A stretch of DNA of 64,000 nt from Caenimonas aquaedulcis. Its GTDB lineage: Bacteria; Pseudomonadota; Gammaproteobacteria; Burkholderiales; Burkholderiaceae_C. Location of the stretch: NCBI RefSeq assembly GCF_015831345.1, contig NZ_JADWYS010000001.1, positions 434,001 through 498,000 of the forward strand, given 5' to 3'. The position numbers were made by a program, and so were the translations under genes. Within the stretch, counting starts at the first letter, position 1, and the number at the start of each line of letters is the position of its first letter. This document shows positions 37,182-46,684 of the stretch, one piece after another. The notes under the pieces were generated by a model. The model saw nothing but the letters and a program-made list of their open reading frames with translations. It was not told the origin of the DNA and did not search any database.

Positions 37182-39199
37182 TGCCCCTGCACGATCCGGT
37201 TCGCGAAGCCTTCGCCGAGGGCGGTGTGCTGTCGCGCGCCGCCGAACATTTCCTTCCCCGCCCGGGACAGACCGACATGGCCATGGCCGTGGCGAGGACC
37301 ATCGAGTCGGGCGGGGCGCTGGTGGTCGAGGCCGGCACGGGCGTCGGCAAGACTTTTTCCTATCTTGTGCCGGCGCTGCTGAGCGGCGAGCGCGTCCTGC
37401 TGTCCACCGCGACGAAGACGCTGCAGGACCAGCTTTTCGGCCGCGACCTGCCGAAGCTGGTGCAGGCGCTGGGCCTGCCGGTGCGCACCGCGCTGCTCAA
37501 GGGGCGCGGCAGTTACCTCTGCCTGCATCGCATGGAGCAGGCGCGGCAGGATTCGACCCTGCCCGATCGAAGTGCGGTCCGCGTGCTCGCGAAGATCGAG
37601 GAGTGGTCGCAGTCGACGCGCACGGGCGACCTCGCGGAACTCCCCGGCCTGGACGAACGCTCGGCGGTGATCCCGCTCGTCACCTCGACGCGCGAGAACT
37701 GCCTGGGCTCGCAGTGCCCGAAGTTTCGCGCCTGCCACGTCAATCTCGCGCGGCGCGAAGCGCTCGCGGCCGACGTCGTCGTGATCAACCACCACCTGTT
37801 CTTCGCGGATCTCGCGGTGCGCGAATCCGGCATGGCGGAGCTGCTGCCCACGGTGCGTGTCGCGATCTTCGACGAGGCTCACCAGTTGAACGAGACGGGG
37901 GTGCAGTTCCTCGGCACGCAGCTCACGACGGGCCAGCTGCTGGATTTCAGCCGCGACATGCTGGCGGCGGGCCTGCAACTGGCGCGCGGCCTGGTCGACT
38001 GGCAGCAGGTGGCCGGCACCCTGGAGCGGAGCGCGCGCGACCTGCGTCTCGTCGTCGGCCGCACGGCGCCCGGCGCCCGCCTGCGATGGGTGGCGCAGGC
38101 GCCGGCGGACGTTGATCCCGATGCGTGGGAAGCCGCGCTTTCGGATGTCCGCGAGGCTTGCGCCGGGGCCGCCGAAGCGCTTGCCACCGTCAGTGAAATC
38201 GCACCGGACTTTGCCCGCCTGATCGAGCGCGCGGACATCCTCGGCACGCGCGCGCAAGCCTTCTGCGAACCCTGCGAAGCCGGCTCCGTCCGTTGGGTCG
38301 ACGCCGGTGCGCAGCTGCGCCTGGTCGAGTCCCCGCTGGACATCGCAAAGGCGGTCCGCGAGAAGCTCCTTCGCAGCAGCGGCGATGAATCATCGAAGAA
38401 GTCCTGGATCTTCACTTCGGCCACGCTGGGCGACGATTCGCGGCTCTCGTGGTTTACCGAACCGTGCGGTCTCGAGTCGGCGGAGGTCTTGCAGGTGGAG
38501 AGCCCGTTCGACTACCCGGCGCAGGCCGCGGTGTATGTCCCACGGCATCTCGCCAAGCCCGGCGACCCGGCACACAGCGGGCAGGTGGCGGCGCTCGCGG
38601 CGCAAGCGGTCCGGCAGCTGGGTGGAGGCACGATGGTGCTGACCACGACACTGCGAGCGCTGCGCACCATTGGCGAGGAACTGCAGCGGCAGTTCGACGC
38701 CGCTTCGGGCATCGAAGTGCTGGTGCAGGGTCAGTGGCCCAAGCGGCGGCTCATCGACCGGTTCCGCGAAGGCGCGTCGCAAGGCAAGCCGGGCTGCCTG
38801 CTCGTGGCGTCGGCATCGTTCTGGGAAGGCGTGGACGTCCCCGGCGATGCGCTGCAGCTAGTGATCATCGACAAGCTGCCGTTCCCGCCGCCGGGCGACC
38901 CGCTGGTGGAGGCGCGTTCGCAGCGGCTCGAATCGCAGGGCCGCAGTCCCTTCAACGATTACTTCATTCCGGAGGCGGCGGTCGCGCTGAAGCAGGGAGC
39001 CGGGCGCCTGATCCGCCGCGAGACGGACCAGGGCGTGCTCGTGGTATGCGACACGCGTCTGGCGACGATGGGCTACGGAAGGCGGCTGATGGCGGCGCTG
39101 CCGCCGATGCGCGTGCTCAAGGGCGACGACGAATTCCTGGAGGTGCTGGATGGCCTGGCGGCTACCAGAATTTCCACCACGGATCCTGCCTGGACTTGA
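37181..39199 (+). CDS. DinG/YoaA-family ATP-dependent DNA helicase (iron-sulfur)
   Basis: The 672-residue XPD-like superfamily 2 helicase has Walker A VEAGTGVGKTFSYLVPAL (50-67). Four cysteines (114, 174, 179, 185: SYLCLHR and ENCLGSQCPKFRAC) are placed as 4Fe-4S ligands. The DEAH box is at 231-234 (IFDEAHQLNE), and C-terminal motifs ASFWEGVDVPGDALQLVIIDKLPF and GAGRLIRRETDQGV follow. It unwinds forked DNA or R-loops during repair. Length and layout are closer to YoaA than to longer DinG. Its last 38 bases overlap the convergent bamD gene. Confidence 0.93.
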   Translation: MPLHDPVREAFAEGGVLSRAAEHFLPRPGQTDMAMAVARTIESGGALVVEAGTGVGKTFSYLVPALLSGERVLLSTATKTLQDQLFGRDLPKLVQALGLPVRTALLKGRGSYLCLHRMEQARQDSTLPDRSAVRVLAKIEEWSQSTRTGDLAELPGLDERSAVIPLVTSTRENCLGSQCPKFRACHVNLARREALAADVVVINHHLFFADLAVRESGMAELLPTVRVAIFDEAHQLNETGVQFLGTQLTTGQLLDFSRDMLAAGLQLARGLVDWQQVAGTLERSARDLRLVVGRTAPGARLRWVAQAPADVDPDAWEAALSDVREACAGAAEALATVSEIAPDFARLIERADILGTRAQAFCEPCEAGSVRWVDAGAQLRLVESPLDIAKAVREKLLRSSGDESSKKSWIFTSATLGDDSRLSWFTEPCGLESAEVLQVESPFDYPAQAAVYVPRHLAKPGDPAHSGQVAALAAQAVRQLGGGTMVLTTTLRALRTIGEELQRQFDAASGIEVLVQGQWPKRRLIDRFREGASQGKPGCLLVASASFWEGVDVPGDALQLVIIDKLPFPPPGDPLVEARSQRLESQGRSPFNDYFIPEAAVALKQGAGRLIRRETDQGVLVVCDTRLATMGYGRRLMAALPPMRVLKGDDEFLEVLDGLAATRISTTDPAWT

Positions 39200-39965
39200 A
39201 GCCCCGGGTCAGGTATTCGCTCTTCGGAAAGCTTCGCTCCATCACGCGGCGCGTGTCGTCCCGCAGGGACGTCATGCCGAGCTCGTCGTACGAGCGCATG
39301 AGGATGAAGAGCGCTTCCTCGATGGCAGGGACTTCCTTGTAGTCGGTGACCGCGCTTTGCGCCCGGTTGATCGCGGCCACGTAGGCGCCGCGGCTGTAGT
39401 AGTAGCGCGCGACGTGCACTTCATACTGTGCGAGCGAGTTGACGATGTAGGTCATGCGCGCGCGCGAATCCGGCGCGTAGCGCGAATCCGGGAAGCGCGT
39501 CACGAGTTCCTTGAAGGACTCGAACGATTCCTTGGCTGCTTTCTGGTCGCGCTCCGACAGGTCCTGCCGCGCGAGGAAATTGAAGGCGCCGAGGTTGTCG
39601 TTGAAGTTGACGATGCCCTTCAGGTACAGGGCGTAGTCGATCGCCGGGCTGGCCGGATGCAGCTTCATGAAGCGGTCGAGCGTGGCGAGCGCCGACGCCT
39701 GGTCGTTGCTCTTGTATTGCGCGTAAGCTTTTTCGAGCTGAGCCTGCTGGGCCAGCGGCGTGCCGGCCGCGCGGCCTTCGAGCTTTTCGAACAGCGGGAC
39801 GGCCTTGTCGTAGGCGCCGTTGTTCGCCTCGTCGCGCGCTTCGGAGTAGAGCTTGTTGGGGCTCCAGTTTTCCGTCTTGTCGTCGGAGGTCGATGAACAC
39901 GCTGCCAGCAGTGCGGTGATGCAGAGGGCCGCCGCGTGGACGACCGATAATTTGCCTCGGAGCAT
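39162..39965 (-). CDS. bamD: Outer membrane assembly lipoprotein BamD
   Basis: The 267-residue protein has a lipoprotein signal peptide with acylated Cys23 (ITALLAACSS). TPR repeats follow (LYSEARDEANNGAYDKAVPLFEKLEGR.., LDRFMKLHPASPAIDYALYLKGIVNFND..) and a C-terminal DPWWKFW. It binds BamA and is essential for insertion of outer membrane proteins. The start is the ATG at 39965. Its 3' end runs 38 bases into the end of the helicase gene on the other strand. It is divergent from rluD across 54 bases. Confidence 0.97.
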   Translation of the reverse strand: MLRGKLSVVHAAALCITALLAACSSTSDDKTENWSPNKLYSEARDEANNGAYDKAVPLFEKLEGRAAGTPLAQQAQLEKAYAQYKSNDQASALATLDRFMKLHPASPAIDYALYLKGIVNFNDNLGAFNFLARQDLSERDQKAAKESFESFKELVTRFPDSRYAPDSRARMTYIVNSLAQYEVHVARYYYSRGAYVAAINRAQSAVTDYKEVPAIEEALFILMRSYDELGMTSLRDDTRRVMERSFPKSEYLTRGFKSRQDPWWKFW

Positions 39966-39998
39966 GTAACTCGACTTTCTTGGAAACAGGGCCAATTC

Positions 39999-40004
39999 AT
40001 TATA
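39999..40004 (-). promoter_or_regulatory. bamD: Perfect -10 element for bamD
   Basis: TATAAT on the minus strand, predicting a transcript start near 39992 and a leader of about 27 bases. A matching -35 would overlap the first codons of rluD; no good TTGACA is seen there. Confidence 0.5.
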
Positions 40005-40019
40005 TCGACCGACCTCCAC

Positions 40020-41018
40020 ATGACCGACACCAGCGCGGTCACTGAAGACTTCGCCGACGCGGGACCCGACGTCGAAGCGCGGGCGTTCGTCATCGACGCG
40101 GCGCATCACGGCGGTCGGCTCGACCGCGCGCTCGCGGACTTCGCACCCGAGTTTTCGCGGAGCTACCTGCAGCAATTGATCGAGGCGGGCGCCGTCACGA
40201 TCGGGCAGGAGCGCGCTTCGCGTTCCTCCCGCAAGGTGAAGGCGGGAGAGGCAGGCACGCTCGAGCTGCGTCCGACGCCGCAGAGCCAGGCTTTCCGGCC
40301 GGAGGCCATGCCGCTGGACGTCGTGCACGAGGACGAGCACCTGCTCGTGGTGAACAAGCCGCCGGGCCTCGTCGTGCATCCCGCGCCCGGCAACTGGAGC
40401 GGCACCTTGCTCAACGGATTGCTGGCCCGCGACCCGGGTGCCGCGATGCTGCCGCGCGCCGGCATCGTTCATCGCCTGGACAAGGACACGTCGGGTCTCA
40501 TGGTGGTCGCGCGCACGCGGGTCGCAATGGATGCGCTGGTGCGCATGATCGCGGCGCGCGAGGTCTCGCGCGAATACGCCGCCCTCGCGCACCGGCCCTG
40601 GAGCGGCGGCGCCACCCGCCATGTGGATGCGCCGATCGGGCGCGATCCCCGCAACCGTTTGCGCATGGCCGTCGTCGAAGGCGGCAAGCCCGCGTCCACC
40701 ACCTTTCGCCTGCTGCAGGATGCCGAGGCGGGCTGCTGGGTTCACGCGACATTGGGCACGGGCCGCACGCACCAGATCCGCGTGCACATGGCCCACATCG
40801 GCCACGCGCTGGTGGCCGACGAGGTCTACGGCGGCGCGCCAGCGGCGGGGATGGCGCGTCAGGCGCTGCACGCCTGGCGGCTCGCATTCGCGCATCCCGT
40901 CACGGGGGTGCCGCTGGATTTCCGCGCGGAGTTGCCCGACGACCTGTGCGGGGCGCTCGCGGCCTGGGGCCTGCGCTACAATCGCCTCGAATGGCTCACG
41001 AGCCACGCCCCCGGCTAG
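40020..41018 (+). CDS. rluD: 23S rRNA pseudouridine(1911/1915/1917) synthase
   Basis: The 332-residue protein has an N-terminal S4 RNA-binding domain ([31 protein letters not shown]). The RluA-family catalytic domain has Asp154 ([18 protein letters not shown]), and [26 protein letters not shown] follows. It isomerises uridines in helix 69 of 23S rRNA. The bamD-rluD divergent pairing is common in proteobacteria and supports rluD over rluC. Confidence 0.95.
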   Translation: MTDTSAVTEDFADAGPDVEARAFVIDAAHHGGRLDRALADFAPEFSRSYLQQLIEAGAVTIGQERASRSSRKVKAGEAGTLELRPTPQSQAFRPEAMPLDVVHEDEHLLVVNKPPGLVVHPAPGNWSGTLLNGLLARDPGAAMLPRAGIVHRLDKDTSGLMVVARTRVAMDALVRMIAAREVSREYAALAHRPWSGGATRHVDAPIGRDPRNRLRMAVVEGGKPASTTFRLLQDAEAGCWVHATLGTGRTHQIRVHMAHIGHALVADEVYGGAPAAGMARQALHAWRLAFAHPVTGVPLDFRAELPDDLCGALAAWGLRYNRLEWLTSHAPG

Positions 41019-41106
41019 CCTGGGTGGCACGCGCACTTTTTCCAGCGCCCCCTGTTCAGCCTTTGATTTGCGCGCCGCTGGCGCCTTTTCCCGGAACGGC
41101 AAGACC

Positions 41107-41826
41107 ATGAATACGACGGATGCGAAGCGCGTCCTCGAAACCGCCCTGATTTGCTCGCAGCAGCCGATGCCGGTTCGCGAGTTGCGTGTCCTGTTCGACG
41201 ACGAACTCGCCGCCGACACCATCAAGGCGTTACTCGCGGACCTCCAAAACGACTGGGCGCAGCGCGGCGTGGAGCTCGTGCATGTCGCCAGCGGCTGGCG
41301 CTTCCAGAGCCGCCCGCAGATGCGCGAATACCTGGACCGGCTGCACCCGGAAAAGCCCCCCAAGTACACGCGCGCCGTGCTCGAGACGTTGGCGATCATC
41401 GCGTACCGGCAGCCCGTGACGCGCGGCGACATGGAAGACATCCGCGGCGTGACCATCAACGCGCTGATCCTCAAGCAGCTCGAGGATCGCGGCTGGATCG
41501 AGGTCATCGGGCACCGCGAAACCGTCGGGCGGCCCGCGCTCTTCGCGACCACCCGGCAATTCCTGGACGACCTCGGCATCGAATCGCTGGACCAGTTGCC
41601 GGTCCTCGACGGCCCCGCGCAGCAGGCGAACCTGCTCGCGTCGCTGGCGATGGACGGCGAAGCCGAACTCGCGCTGCAAGCCCCCACCGAATCGGCGCCC
41701 GAAGTCCCGACCGGAGAGGCCGTCGAGGCCCCCCAGGCCCCCGAGGCCGAATCCCTTGAGGCCCCGAATACGGGGCAGGCCGGCGATGGCGCCGCCGATG
41801 ACACGCCCGAAGCCGTCGAAAGTTGA
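41107..41826 (+). CDS. scpB: Segregation and condensation protein B
   Basis: The 239-residue protein is predicted from the ATG at 41107 ([30 protein letters not shown]). Tandem winged helices are typical of ScpB ([53 protein letters not shown]). It works with SMC and ScpA in chromosome condensation. The last 60 residues are an acidic Ala/Pro/Glu tail beyond the usual domain. scpA is not in this window. The 88-base gap before it contains no gene I can see. Confidence 0.95.
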   Translation: MNTTDAKRVLETALICSQQPMPVRELRVLFDDELAADTIKALLADLQNDWAQRGVELVHVASGWRFQSRPQMREYLDRLHPEKPPKYTRAVLETLAIIAYRQPVTRGDMEDIRGVTINALILKQLEDRGWIEVIGHRETVGRPALFATTRQFLDDLGIESLDQLPVLDGPAQQANLLASLAMDGEAELALQAPTESAPEVPTGEAVEAPQAPEAESLEAPNTGQAGDGAADDTPEAVES

Positions 41827-41828
41827 AC

Positions 41829-43226
41829 ATGAACGAACCCCTGCCGGGCGGTCCCGCCCCCTCTGCCGACGACATGCGTGAGGAGGACGATTCGCGCGAC
41901 CGGGAAGACGAACTCTGGGACGAGGCCGATGACGACGGCGAGGGCGAGGCGCGCGGCGAAGGTTCCGCCGAGCCGTCCGAACCCACCGTGCCGATCAGCT
42001 TCCAGGACGTCATCTCCGGCCAGTTCGACAAGGAAGTCGAAAGTCCGGACGTCACCCTGCCCAAGCGCGTCCTGCTGCCGCAGGCCGAAACGCCCAAGCT
42101 TCACAAGGTGCTCGCGCAGGCGGGACTGGGGTCCCGCCTCGAGATGGAACAGCTCATCATGGAAGGGCGCATCTCGGTCAACAACGAGCCCGCTCACATC
42201 GGGCAGCGCATCCAGTTCGGCGACCAGGTCAAGGTCAACGGCAAGCCCATCCGTTTTCGCATCGCACCGCCGCCGGCGCGCGTCATCGCATACCACAAGC
42301 CGGTGGGCGAGGTGGTCACGCATGACGACCCGCAGAACCGCCCGACCGTCTTTCGCAAGCTGCCCCGCCTGGTGCAGGGCAAATGGCAATCCGTGGGCCG
42401 GCTCGACCTGAATACCGAAGGCCTGCTGCTCTTCACGAGCTCCGGGGAGCTCGCCAACAAGCTGATGCACCCGCGCTTCGGCCTCGAGCGTGAGTACGCC
42501 GTGCGCGTGCTGGGCGCGCTCAGCAACGAAGAGAAGCAGCGCCTGCTCGACGGGGTCGAGCTCGAGGACGGCCGGGCGCAGTTCGGCTCCATCGAGGACG
42601 GCGGCGGCGAAGGTGCGAACACCTGGTACCGCGTCACGATTTCGGAAGGGCGCAATCGCGAGGTGCGGCGCCTCTTCGAAGCGCTGGGCCATGCGGTGAG
42701 CCGCCTCATCCGTATCCGCTATGGCGCGATGCTTCTGCCGCGGGGCCTCAAGCGCGGCGCGTTCATGGAGCTCGACGAACACGACATTCGCGCCTTGCTG
42801 CATGCCGCTGGCGCGGGCGAATCCCGTCGCGCGCCGCAAGGCGAAGGCGGGGACGGCGAGCGGGGCGACGGCGCAAAGGGAGGACGGAACCGGCGCCGCG
42901 GCAACCGTAACGGCGGCCCCCGCGGGAATAATCGCGACGGTGGTGGGCAAGGGCGAGGCCAGGGCCAGCCATTCCAGGGCGCGGGCGGCGGTGGCGGGCA
43001 AGGGCAGCAACGCCGCAAGGACCGCGGAGGCGACCGCCAGGGCGGCGGGGCGGCCCAGCCGGACCCGATGAAGACGTCTTTCGGTTACATCGGCGCCGAC
43101 AGCTTCACCCGGCAGCGCCAGGGAGGCGGGCAGGGCCCCGGCGGCCCGCGGCGTGGAGGCGGCGGCGGGGGCGGCGGTGGGGGCGGGGGCGGCCAGCGCC
43201 GGGGCGGCGGGGGCCGGGGCCGTTGA
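41829..43226 (+). CDS. rluB: 23S rRNA pseudouridine(2605) synthase, with long Gly/Arg tail
   Basis: The 465-residue protein starts with an acidic N-terminal extension (to about 75), then an S4 domain ([28 protein letters not shown]). The RsuA-family catalytic core holds the Asp in [21 protein letters not shown], and [29 protein letters not shown] follows. From about residue 345 the protein is a low-complexity Gly/Arg/Asn/Gln tail ending in [16 protein letters not shown], likely an RNA-binding or disordered segment. A TTG at 41823 overlapping scpB is an alternative start. It modifies U2605 in 23S rRNA. Confidence 0.93.
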   Translation: MNEPLPGGPAPSADDMREEDDSRDREDELWDEADDDGEGEARGEGSAEPSEPTVPISFQDVISGQFDKEVESPDVTLPKRVLLPQAETPKLHKVLAQAGLGSRLEMEQLIMEGRISVNNEPAHIGQRIQFGDQVKVNGKPIRFRIAPPPARVIAYHKPVGEVVTHDDPQNRPTVFRKLPRLVQGKWQSVGRLDLNTEGLLLFTSSGELANKLMHPRFGLEREYAVRVLGALSNEEKQRLLDGVELEDGRAQFGSIEDGGGEGANTWYRVTISEGRNREVRRLFEALGHAVSRLIRIRYGAMLLPRGLKRGAFMELDEHDIRALLHAAGAGESRRAPQGEGGDGERGDGAKGGRNRRRGNRNGGPRGNNRDGGGQGRGQGQPFQGAGGGGGQGQQRRKDRGGDRQGGGAAQPDPMKTSFGYIGADSFTRQRQGGGQGPGGPRRGGGGGGGGGGGGGQRRGGGGRGR

Positions 43227-43253
43227 GGCCATGCGCCTGTCACGCCCGCGGGT

Positions 43254-43259
43254 TAAAAT
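43254..43259 (+). promoter_or_regulatory. ndk: -10-like TAAAAT before ndk
   Basis: TAAAAT sits between CCCGC (43245-43249) and GCGGG (43261-43265), arms of a short dyad, 67 bases before the ndk ATG. No convincing -35 is visible. The remaining leader to 43325 is the only non-coding stretch here and ends in CAGGAAAAAATCAA before the ATG. Confidence 0.35.
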
Positions 43260-43325
43260 AGCGGGCTTTGCCGAACTTTCGCGACGCGGCGAGAACTTAA
43301 CTTCATCAGCTCAGGAAAAAATCAA

Positions 43326-43751
43326 ATGGCCATCGAACGCACCCTCTCCATCATCAAGCCCGACGCCGTGGCGAAAAACGTCATCGGCCAGATCCTCGCG
43401 CGTTTCGAGGCCGCCGGCCTGAAGATCATCGCCGCCCGCATGGCGCACCTGTCGCGTGGCGAAGCCGAGCAGTTCTACGCCGTGCACAAGGAGCGTCCCT
43501 TCTTCAAGGACCTGGTGGAGTTCATGATTTCCGGCCCCGTGATGATCCAGGTGCTGGAAGGCGAGGGCGCCATCCTGAAGAACCGCGACCTGATGGGCGC
43601 GACCGACCCGAAGAAGGCCGCCGCGGGGACCATCCGCGCGGACTTCGCCGACAGCATCGATGCCAACGCGGTGCACGGCTCCGACGCGCCCGAAACCGCC
43701 AAGGGCGAGGTCGCGTTCTTCTTCCCCGGCATGAACGTGTATTCCCGCTAA
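43326..43751 (+). CDS. ndk: Nucleoside diphosphate kinase
   Basis: The 141-residue, full-length protein begins [20 protein letters not shown]. Catalytic His is in the segment [22 protein letters not shown] (NAVHGSD), and the [17 protein letters not shown] motif precedes it. It equalises NTP and dNTP pools by phosphate transfer through the histidine. It heads the cluster ndk-rlmN-pilW-rodZ-ispG-hisS. An AGGAAAA stretch precedes the ATG. Confidence 0.98.
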   Translation: MAIERTLSIIKPDAVAKNVIGQILARFEAAGLKIIAARMAHLSRGEAEQFYAVHKERPFFKDLVEFMISGPVMIQVLEGEGAILKNRDLMGATDPKKAAAGTIRADFADSIDANAVHGSDAPETAKGEVAFFFPGMNVYSR

Positions 43752-43770
43752 CCCCGGGATTGCCCATGCG

Positions 43771-44919
43771 ATGACGGCCAACCTCCTCGACTTCGACCTC
43801 GAAGGTCTGGCCGCGTTTTGCGAAACCCTGGGTGAAAAGCGCTTCCGCGCCACCCAGCTGTTCCGCTGGATCCACCAGCGCGGCGCCCGCGATTTCGACG
43901 CGATGAGCGATCTCGCGAAGTCCCTGCGCGAAAAGCTCAAGACCACCGCCCGCATCGAAGGCCTCTCGGTCATCTCCCAGCAGGAATCGACCGACGGCAC
44001 CATCAAATGGCTGTTCGATGTCGGCAATGGCGATGCCGTGGAAGCGGTGTTCATTCCCGAGGACGACCGCGGCACGCTCTGCGTGTCGTCGCAGGCGGGT
44101 TGCGCCGTCGGCTGCCGCTTCTGCTCCACCGGCCACCAGGGCTTTTCGCGCAACCTCACCACCGGCGAGATCGTCGCGCAGCTCTGGTTCGCGGAGCATT
44201 TCCTGCGCGCGCGCACGGGCGGCGCCGAACGCGTCATCTCCAACGTCGTGATGATGGGCATGGGCGAGCCGCTGCAGAACTATTCGGCCCTGGTGCCCGC
44301 CCTGCGCGTGATGCTCGACGACCATGGCTACGGCCTGTCGCGCCGGCGCGTGACGGTCTCCACGTCGGGCGTGGTGCCGATGATGGATCGGCTCGGGATC
44401 GACTGTCCCGTCGCCCTGGCTGTGTCGTTGCACGCACCGAACGACGCGCTGCGCGACAACCTCGTCCCTCTGAACAAGAAGTACCCGCTTGCCGAATTGC
44501 TCGACGCGTGCAACCGCTACCTCGTCCACGCGCCGCGCGACTTCATCACGTTCGAATATTGCATGCTCGATGGCGTGAACGACCAGCCCGAGCATGCGCG
44601 CCAGCTCGTCGAACTCCTGCGCTCCCATGGCGGGCAGGGCGTCTCCTGCAAGATCAACCTGATTCCCTTCAACCCGTTCCCGCAATCCGGCCTGACGCGT
44701 TCGCCCCACAAACAGGTGCTCGCATTCGCGAAATTGCTGAGCGATGCTGGTATCGTCACCACTGTGCGCAAGACACGGGGGGACGACATCGACGCAGCCT
44801 GCGGCCAGCTCGCCGGCGACGTCAAGGACCGCACCCGCGTCGACCAGCGGATGGCCCGCCAGCGCACGGTGATGCTCAAGCAGGTGCCGGCCCGGGCGGC
44901 TGGCGCGAAGGAGACCTGA
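43771..44919 (+). CDS. rlmN: Dual-specificity 23S rRNA (A2503) / tRNA (A37) methyltransferase
   Basis: The 382-residue radical SAM enzyme has the cluster ligands Cys111, Cys115 and Cys118 ([13 protein letters not shown]). GMGEPLQNY and the late DIDAACGQL segment, carrying the second catalytic cysteine, are present. It makes 2-methyladenosine at A2503 of 23S rRNA and in some tRNAs. It lies 19 bases after ndk and 3 bases before pilW. Confidence 0.97.
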   Translation: MTANLLDFDLEGLAAFCETLGEKRFRATQLFRWIHQRGARDFDAMSDLAKSLREKLKTTARIEGLSVISQQESTDGTIKWLFDVGNGDAVEAVFIPEDDRGTLCVSSQAGCAVGCRFCSTGHQGFSRNLTTGEIVAQLWFAEHFLRARTGGAERVISNVVMMGMGEPLQNYSALVPALRVMLDDHGYGLSRRRVTVSTSGVVPMMDRLGIDCPVALAVSLHAPNDALRDNLVPLNKKYPLAELLDACNRYLVHAPRDFITFEYCMLDGVNDQPEHARQLVELLRSHGGQGVSCKINLIPFNPFPQSGLTRSPHKQVLAFAKLLSDAGIVTTVRKTRGDDIDAACGQLAGDVKDRTRVDQRMARQRTVMLKQVPARAAGAKET

Positions 44920-44922
44920 ACG

Positions 44923-45753
44923 ATGACGAACGCCGCCGCGGTCCGCCGCGACCCGAGGAAGCTGCTGGCCTGGGCCTGGCTGGCGGGTGCGCTGCTGGTT
45001 GCCCTGGGCGGCTGCGCATCCCCTTCGCGGCCCGAAGGCGGCGGGGCGCCCGACATCCTGACCGAGTCCGATGAACCCGAAGCGCGGCGTCGCGCCCGCA
45101 TCCGCATGGAATTGGCCGTCGGCTATTTCGAGCAGGGCCAGACCAACGTGGCACTCGACGAGCTTAAGCAGGTGATCGCGATCGATCCCGCCTACCCCGA
45201 TGCGTACAACCTGCGCGGGCTGATCTACATGCGGCTGAACGACATCCGGCAGGCCGAGGAGAGCTTTCGGCGCGCCGTGTCGCTCAATCCGCGAGATGGC
45301 AACGTCCAGCACAACTACGGCTGGCTCCTGTGCCAGCAGGCCCGCTACGAAGAGGCGGGCCGTGCCTTCGAGGCGGCGATGGCAAGCCCCGTCTATCCCG
45401 GCCGCGCGAAGACCTTGATGGCGCAGGGCATCTGCGAGGCGAAGGCGGGGCGGCTTGCCGAAGCCGAACGTTCGCTCGCCCGGTCGTACGAGCTGGACGC
45501 GGCGAACCCTGTCACCGGGTACACGCTGGCGGGGCTGCTGTTTCGCCGCGGAGACTTCGTGCGGGCCCAGTTCTACATCCGGCGCCTGAACAACAGCGAT
45601 GCCGCGAACGCGGAAACCCTGTGGCTCGGCGTGCGCGTGGAGCGCAGCCTGGGAGACCGCGTGGCCATGCAGCAGCTCGGCGACCAGCTCAAGAAGCGCT
45701 TCCCGCGCACCCGCGAGGCGCTCGCGTACGACCGCGGAGCCTTCGATGAGTGA
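44923..45753 (+). CDS. pilW: Type IV pilus biogenesis/stability lipoprotein PilW (PilF)
   Basis: The 276-residue protein has a lipoprotein signal with acylated Cys31 (LLVALGGCASP). At least four TPR units follow (ARIRMELAVGYFEQGQTNVALDELKQVIAIDPAYPDAYNLRGLIYM..). It is the outer membrane pilotin that allows PilQ secretin multimers to form. Its last 8 bases overlap the rodZ start. Position between rlmN and rodZ is the usual one and supports the call. Confidence 0.92.
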   Translation: MTNAAAVRRDPRKLLAWAWLAGALLVALGGCASPSRPEGGGAPDILTESDEPEARRRARIRMELAVGYFEQGQTNVALDELKQVIAIDPAYPDAYNLRGLIYMRLNDIRQAEESFRRAVSLNPRDGNVQHNYGWLLCQQARYEEAGRAFEAAMASPVYPGRAKTLMAQGICEAKAGRLAEAERSLARSYELDAANPVTGYTLAGLLFRRGDFVRAQFYIRRLNNSDAANAETLWLGVRVERSLGDRVAMQQLGDQLKKRFPRTREALAYDRGAFDE

Positions 45754-46684
45754 GTCCTGGGCGCAAGAAGGGCAGGATGTCCAGGCGCCCCCGGCGGCCG
45801 CCGATTCCGTGACCGCCGGCGCCTTGCTGCGCCAGGCCCGCGAAGCAGCCGGACTGCACGTCGCCGCCCTGGCCGTGGCACTCAAGGTGCCGGTGCGAAA
45901 GCTGGAAGCCCTGGAGGACAACCGCTGGGACGTGCTGACCGATTCGGTGTTCGTGCGCGCGCTGGCGTCCAGCGTCTGCCGCAACCTGAAAGTCGATCCG
46001 CAGCCCATCCTGGACCGATTGCCCCGCACGCCGGCGCCTCGGCTGATGCAGGCCAGCGAAGGGATCAACGCCCCGTTCCGCGCGCCGAGCGATGCGGCGC
46101 CGCCCAGCTGGTACGACCAGGTGACGAAGCCGGTCTTCCTGGTCGTGTTCGCCATCCTGCTGGGGGCCATCGTGATCATCCTGCTGCCTGCGCGCCATGA
46201 GGCGCCGCCCGTGGCGCTCATGCCGACGGAGGCGCAACCTGTCCTGGTGCCGCCACCCAATCCGGCGCCGACGATGGACATTCCGGCTGCCGCGGCTTCC
46301 ACGCCCGTGGCGGCAGCCGCCCCGCCGGTGGCGCCGGCGCCCGCAGTGAGCAGCGCTGCGCCGCCGGTGGCCGCCCCGTCCGCCGCAAGTTCGGGCGCCA
46401 CTGCCAGTGCCAGTGCGAGTGCACCCGCCGCGCCGGCCGCTCCCGCCAGCGGCATCGTCGTTGTCCGCACGAAGGGCCAGTCCTGGGTGGAGGTGACGGA
46501 TGCCAGGGGCGCCATGGTGCTGCGGCGGCAGATGGAGTCCGGCGAGGCCGCCGGCGTCTCCGGTGCGCTGCCGCTTCGCGTGACGATCGGCCGGGTGGAC
46601 AACACGGAGGTGCAGGTGCGCGGCAAGTCGTTCGACCTGCGCCCGGTGTCGCGCGACAACGTCGCGAGATTCGAGGTCAAGTGA
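45746..46684 (+). CDS. rodZ: RodZ-like cytoskeletal membrane protein
   Basis: The 312-residue protein has an N-terminal Cro-like helix-turn-helix (about 22-85: [37 protein letters not shown]). One membrane helix lies near 129-150 ([18 protein letters not shown]). A Pro/Ala/Ser-rich periplasmic linker and a C-terminal DUF4115 domain follow ([30 protein letters not shown]). RodZ links MreB to the wall synthesis machinery. Its stop overlaps the ispG start by one base (TGATG). Confidence 0.9.
   Translation: MSESWAQEGQDVQAPPAAADSVTAGALLRQAREAAGLHVAALAVALKVPVRKLEALEDNRWDVLTDSVFVRALASSVCRNLKVDPQPILDRLPRTPAPRLMQASEGINAPFRAPSDAAPPSWYDQVTKPVFLVVFAILLGAIVIILLPARHEAPPVALMPTEAQPVLVPPPNPAPTMDIPAAAASTPVAAAAPPVAPAPAVSSAAPPVAAPSAASSGATASASASAPAAPAAPASGIVVVRTKGQSWVEVTDARGAMVLRRQMESGEAAGVSGALPLRVTIGRVDNTEVQVRGKSFDLRPVSRDNVARFEVK

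Noticed and set aside
41019..41106. Possible tRNA or small RNA in the rluD-scpB gap
   Set aside because: 88 bases, but no cloverleaf pairing, no CCA-type end and no clear promoter or terminator.
43155..43226. G-rich tandem tract as a CRISPR or minisatellite
   Set aside because: No regular spacers or fixed unit length; it encodes the Gly/Arg tail of RluB in frame.
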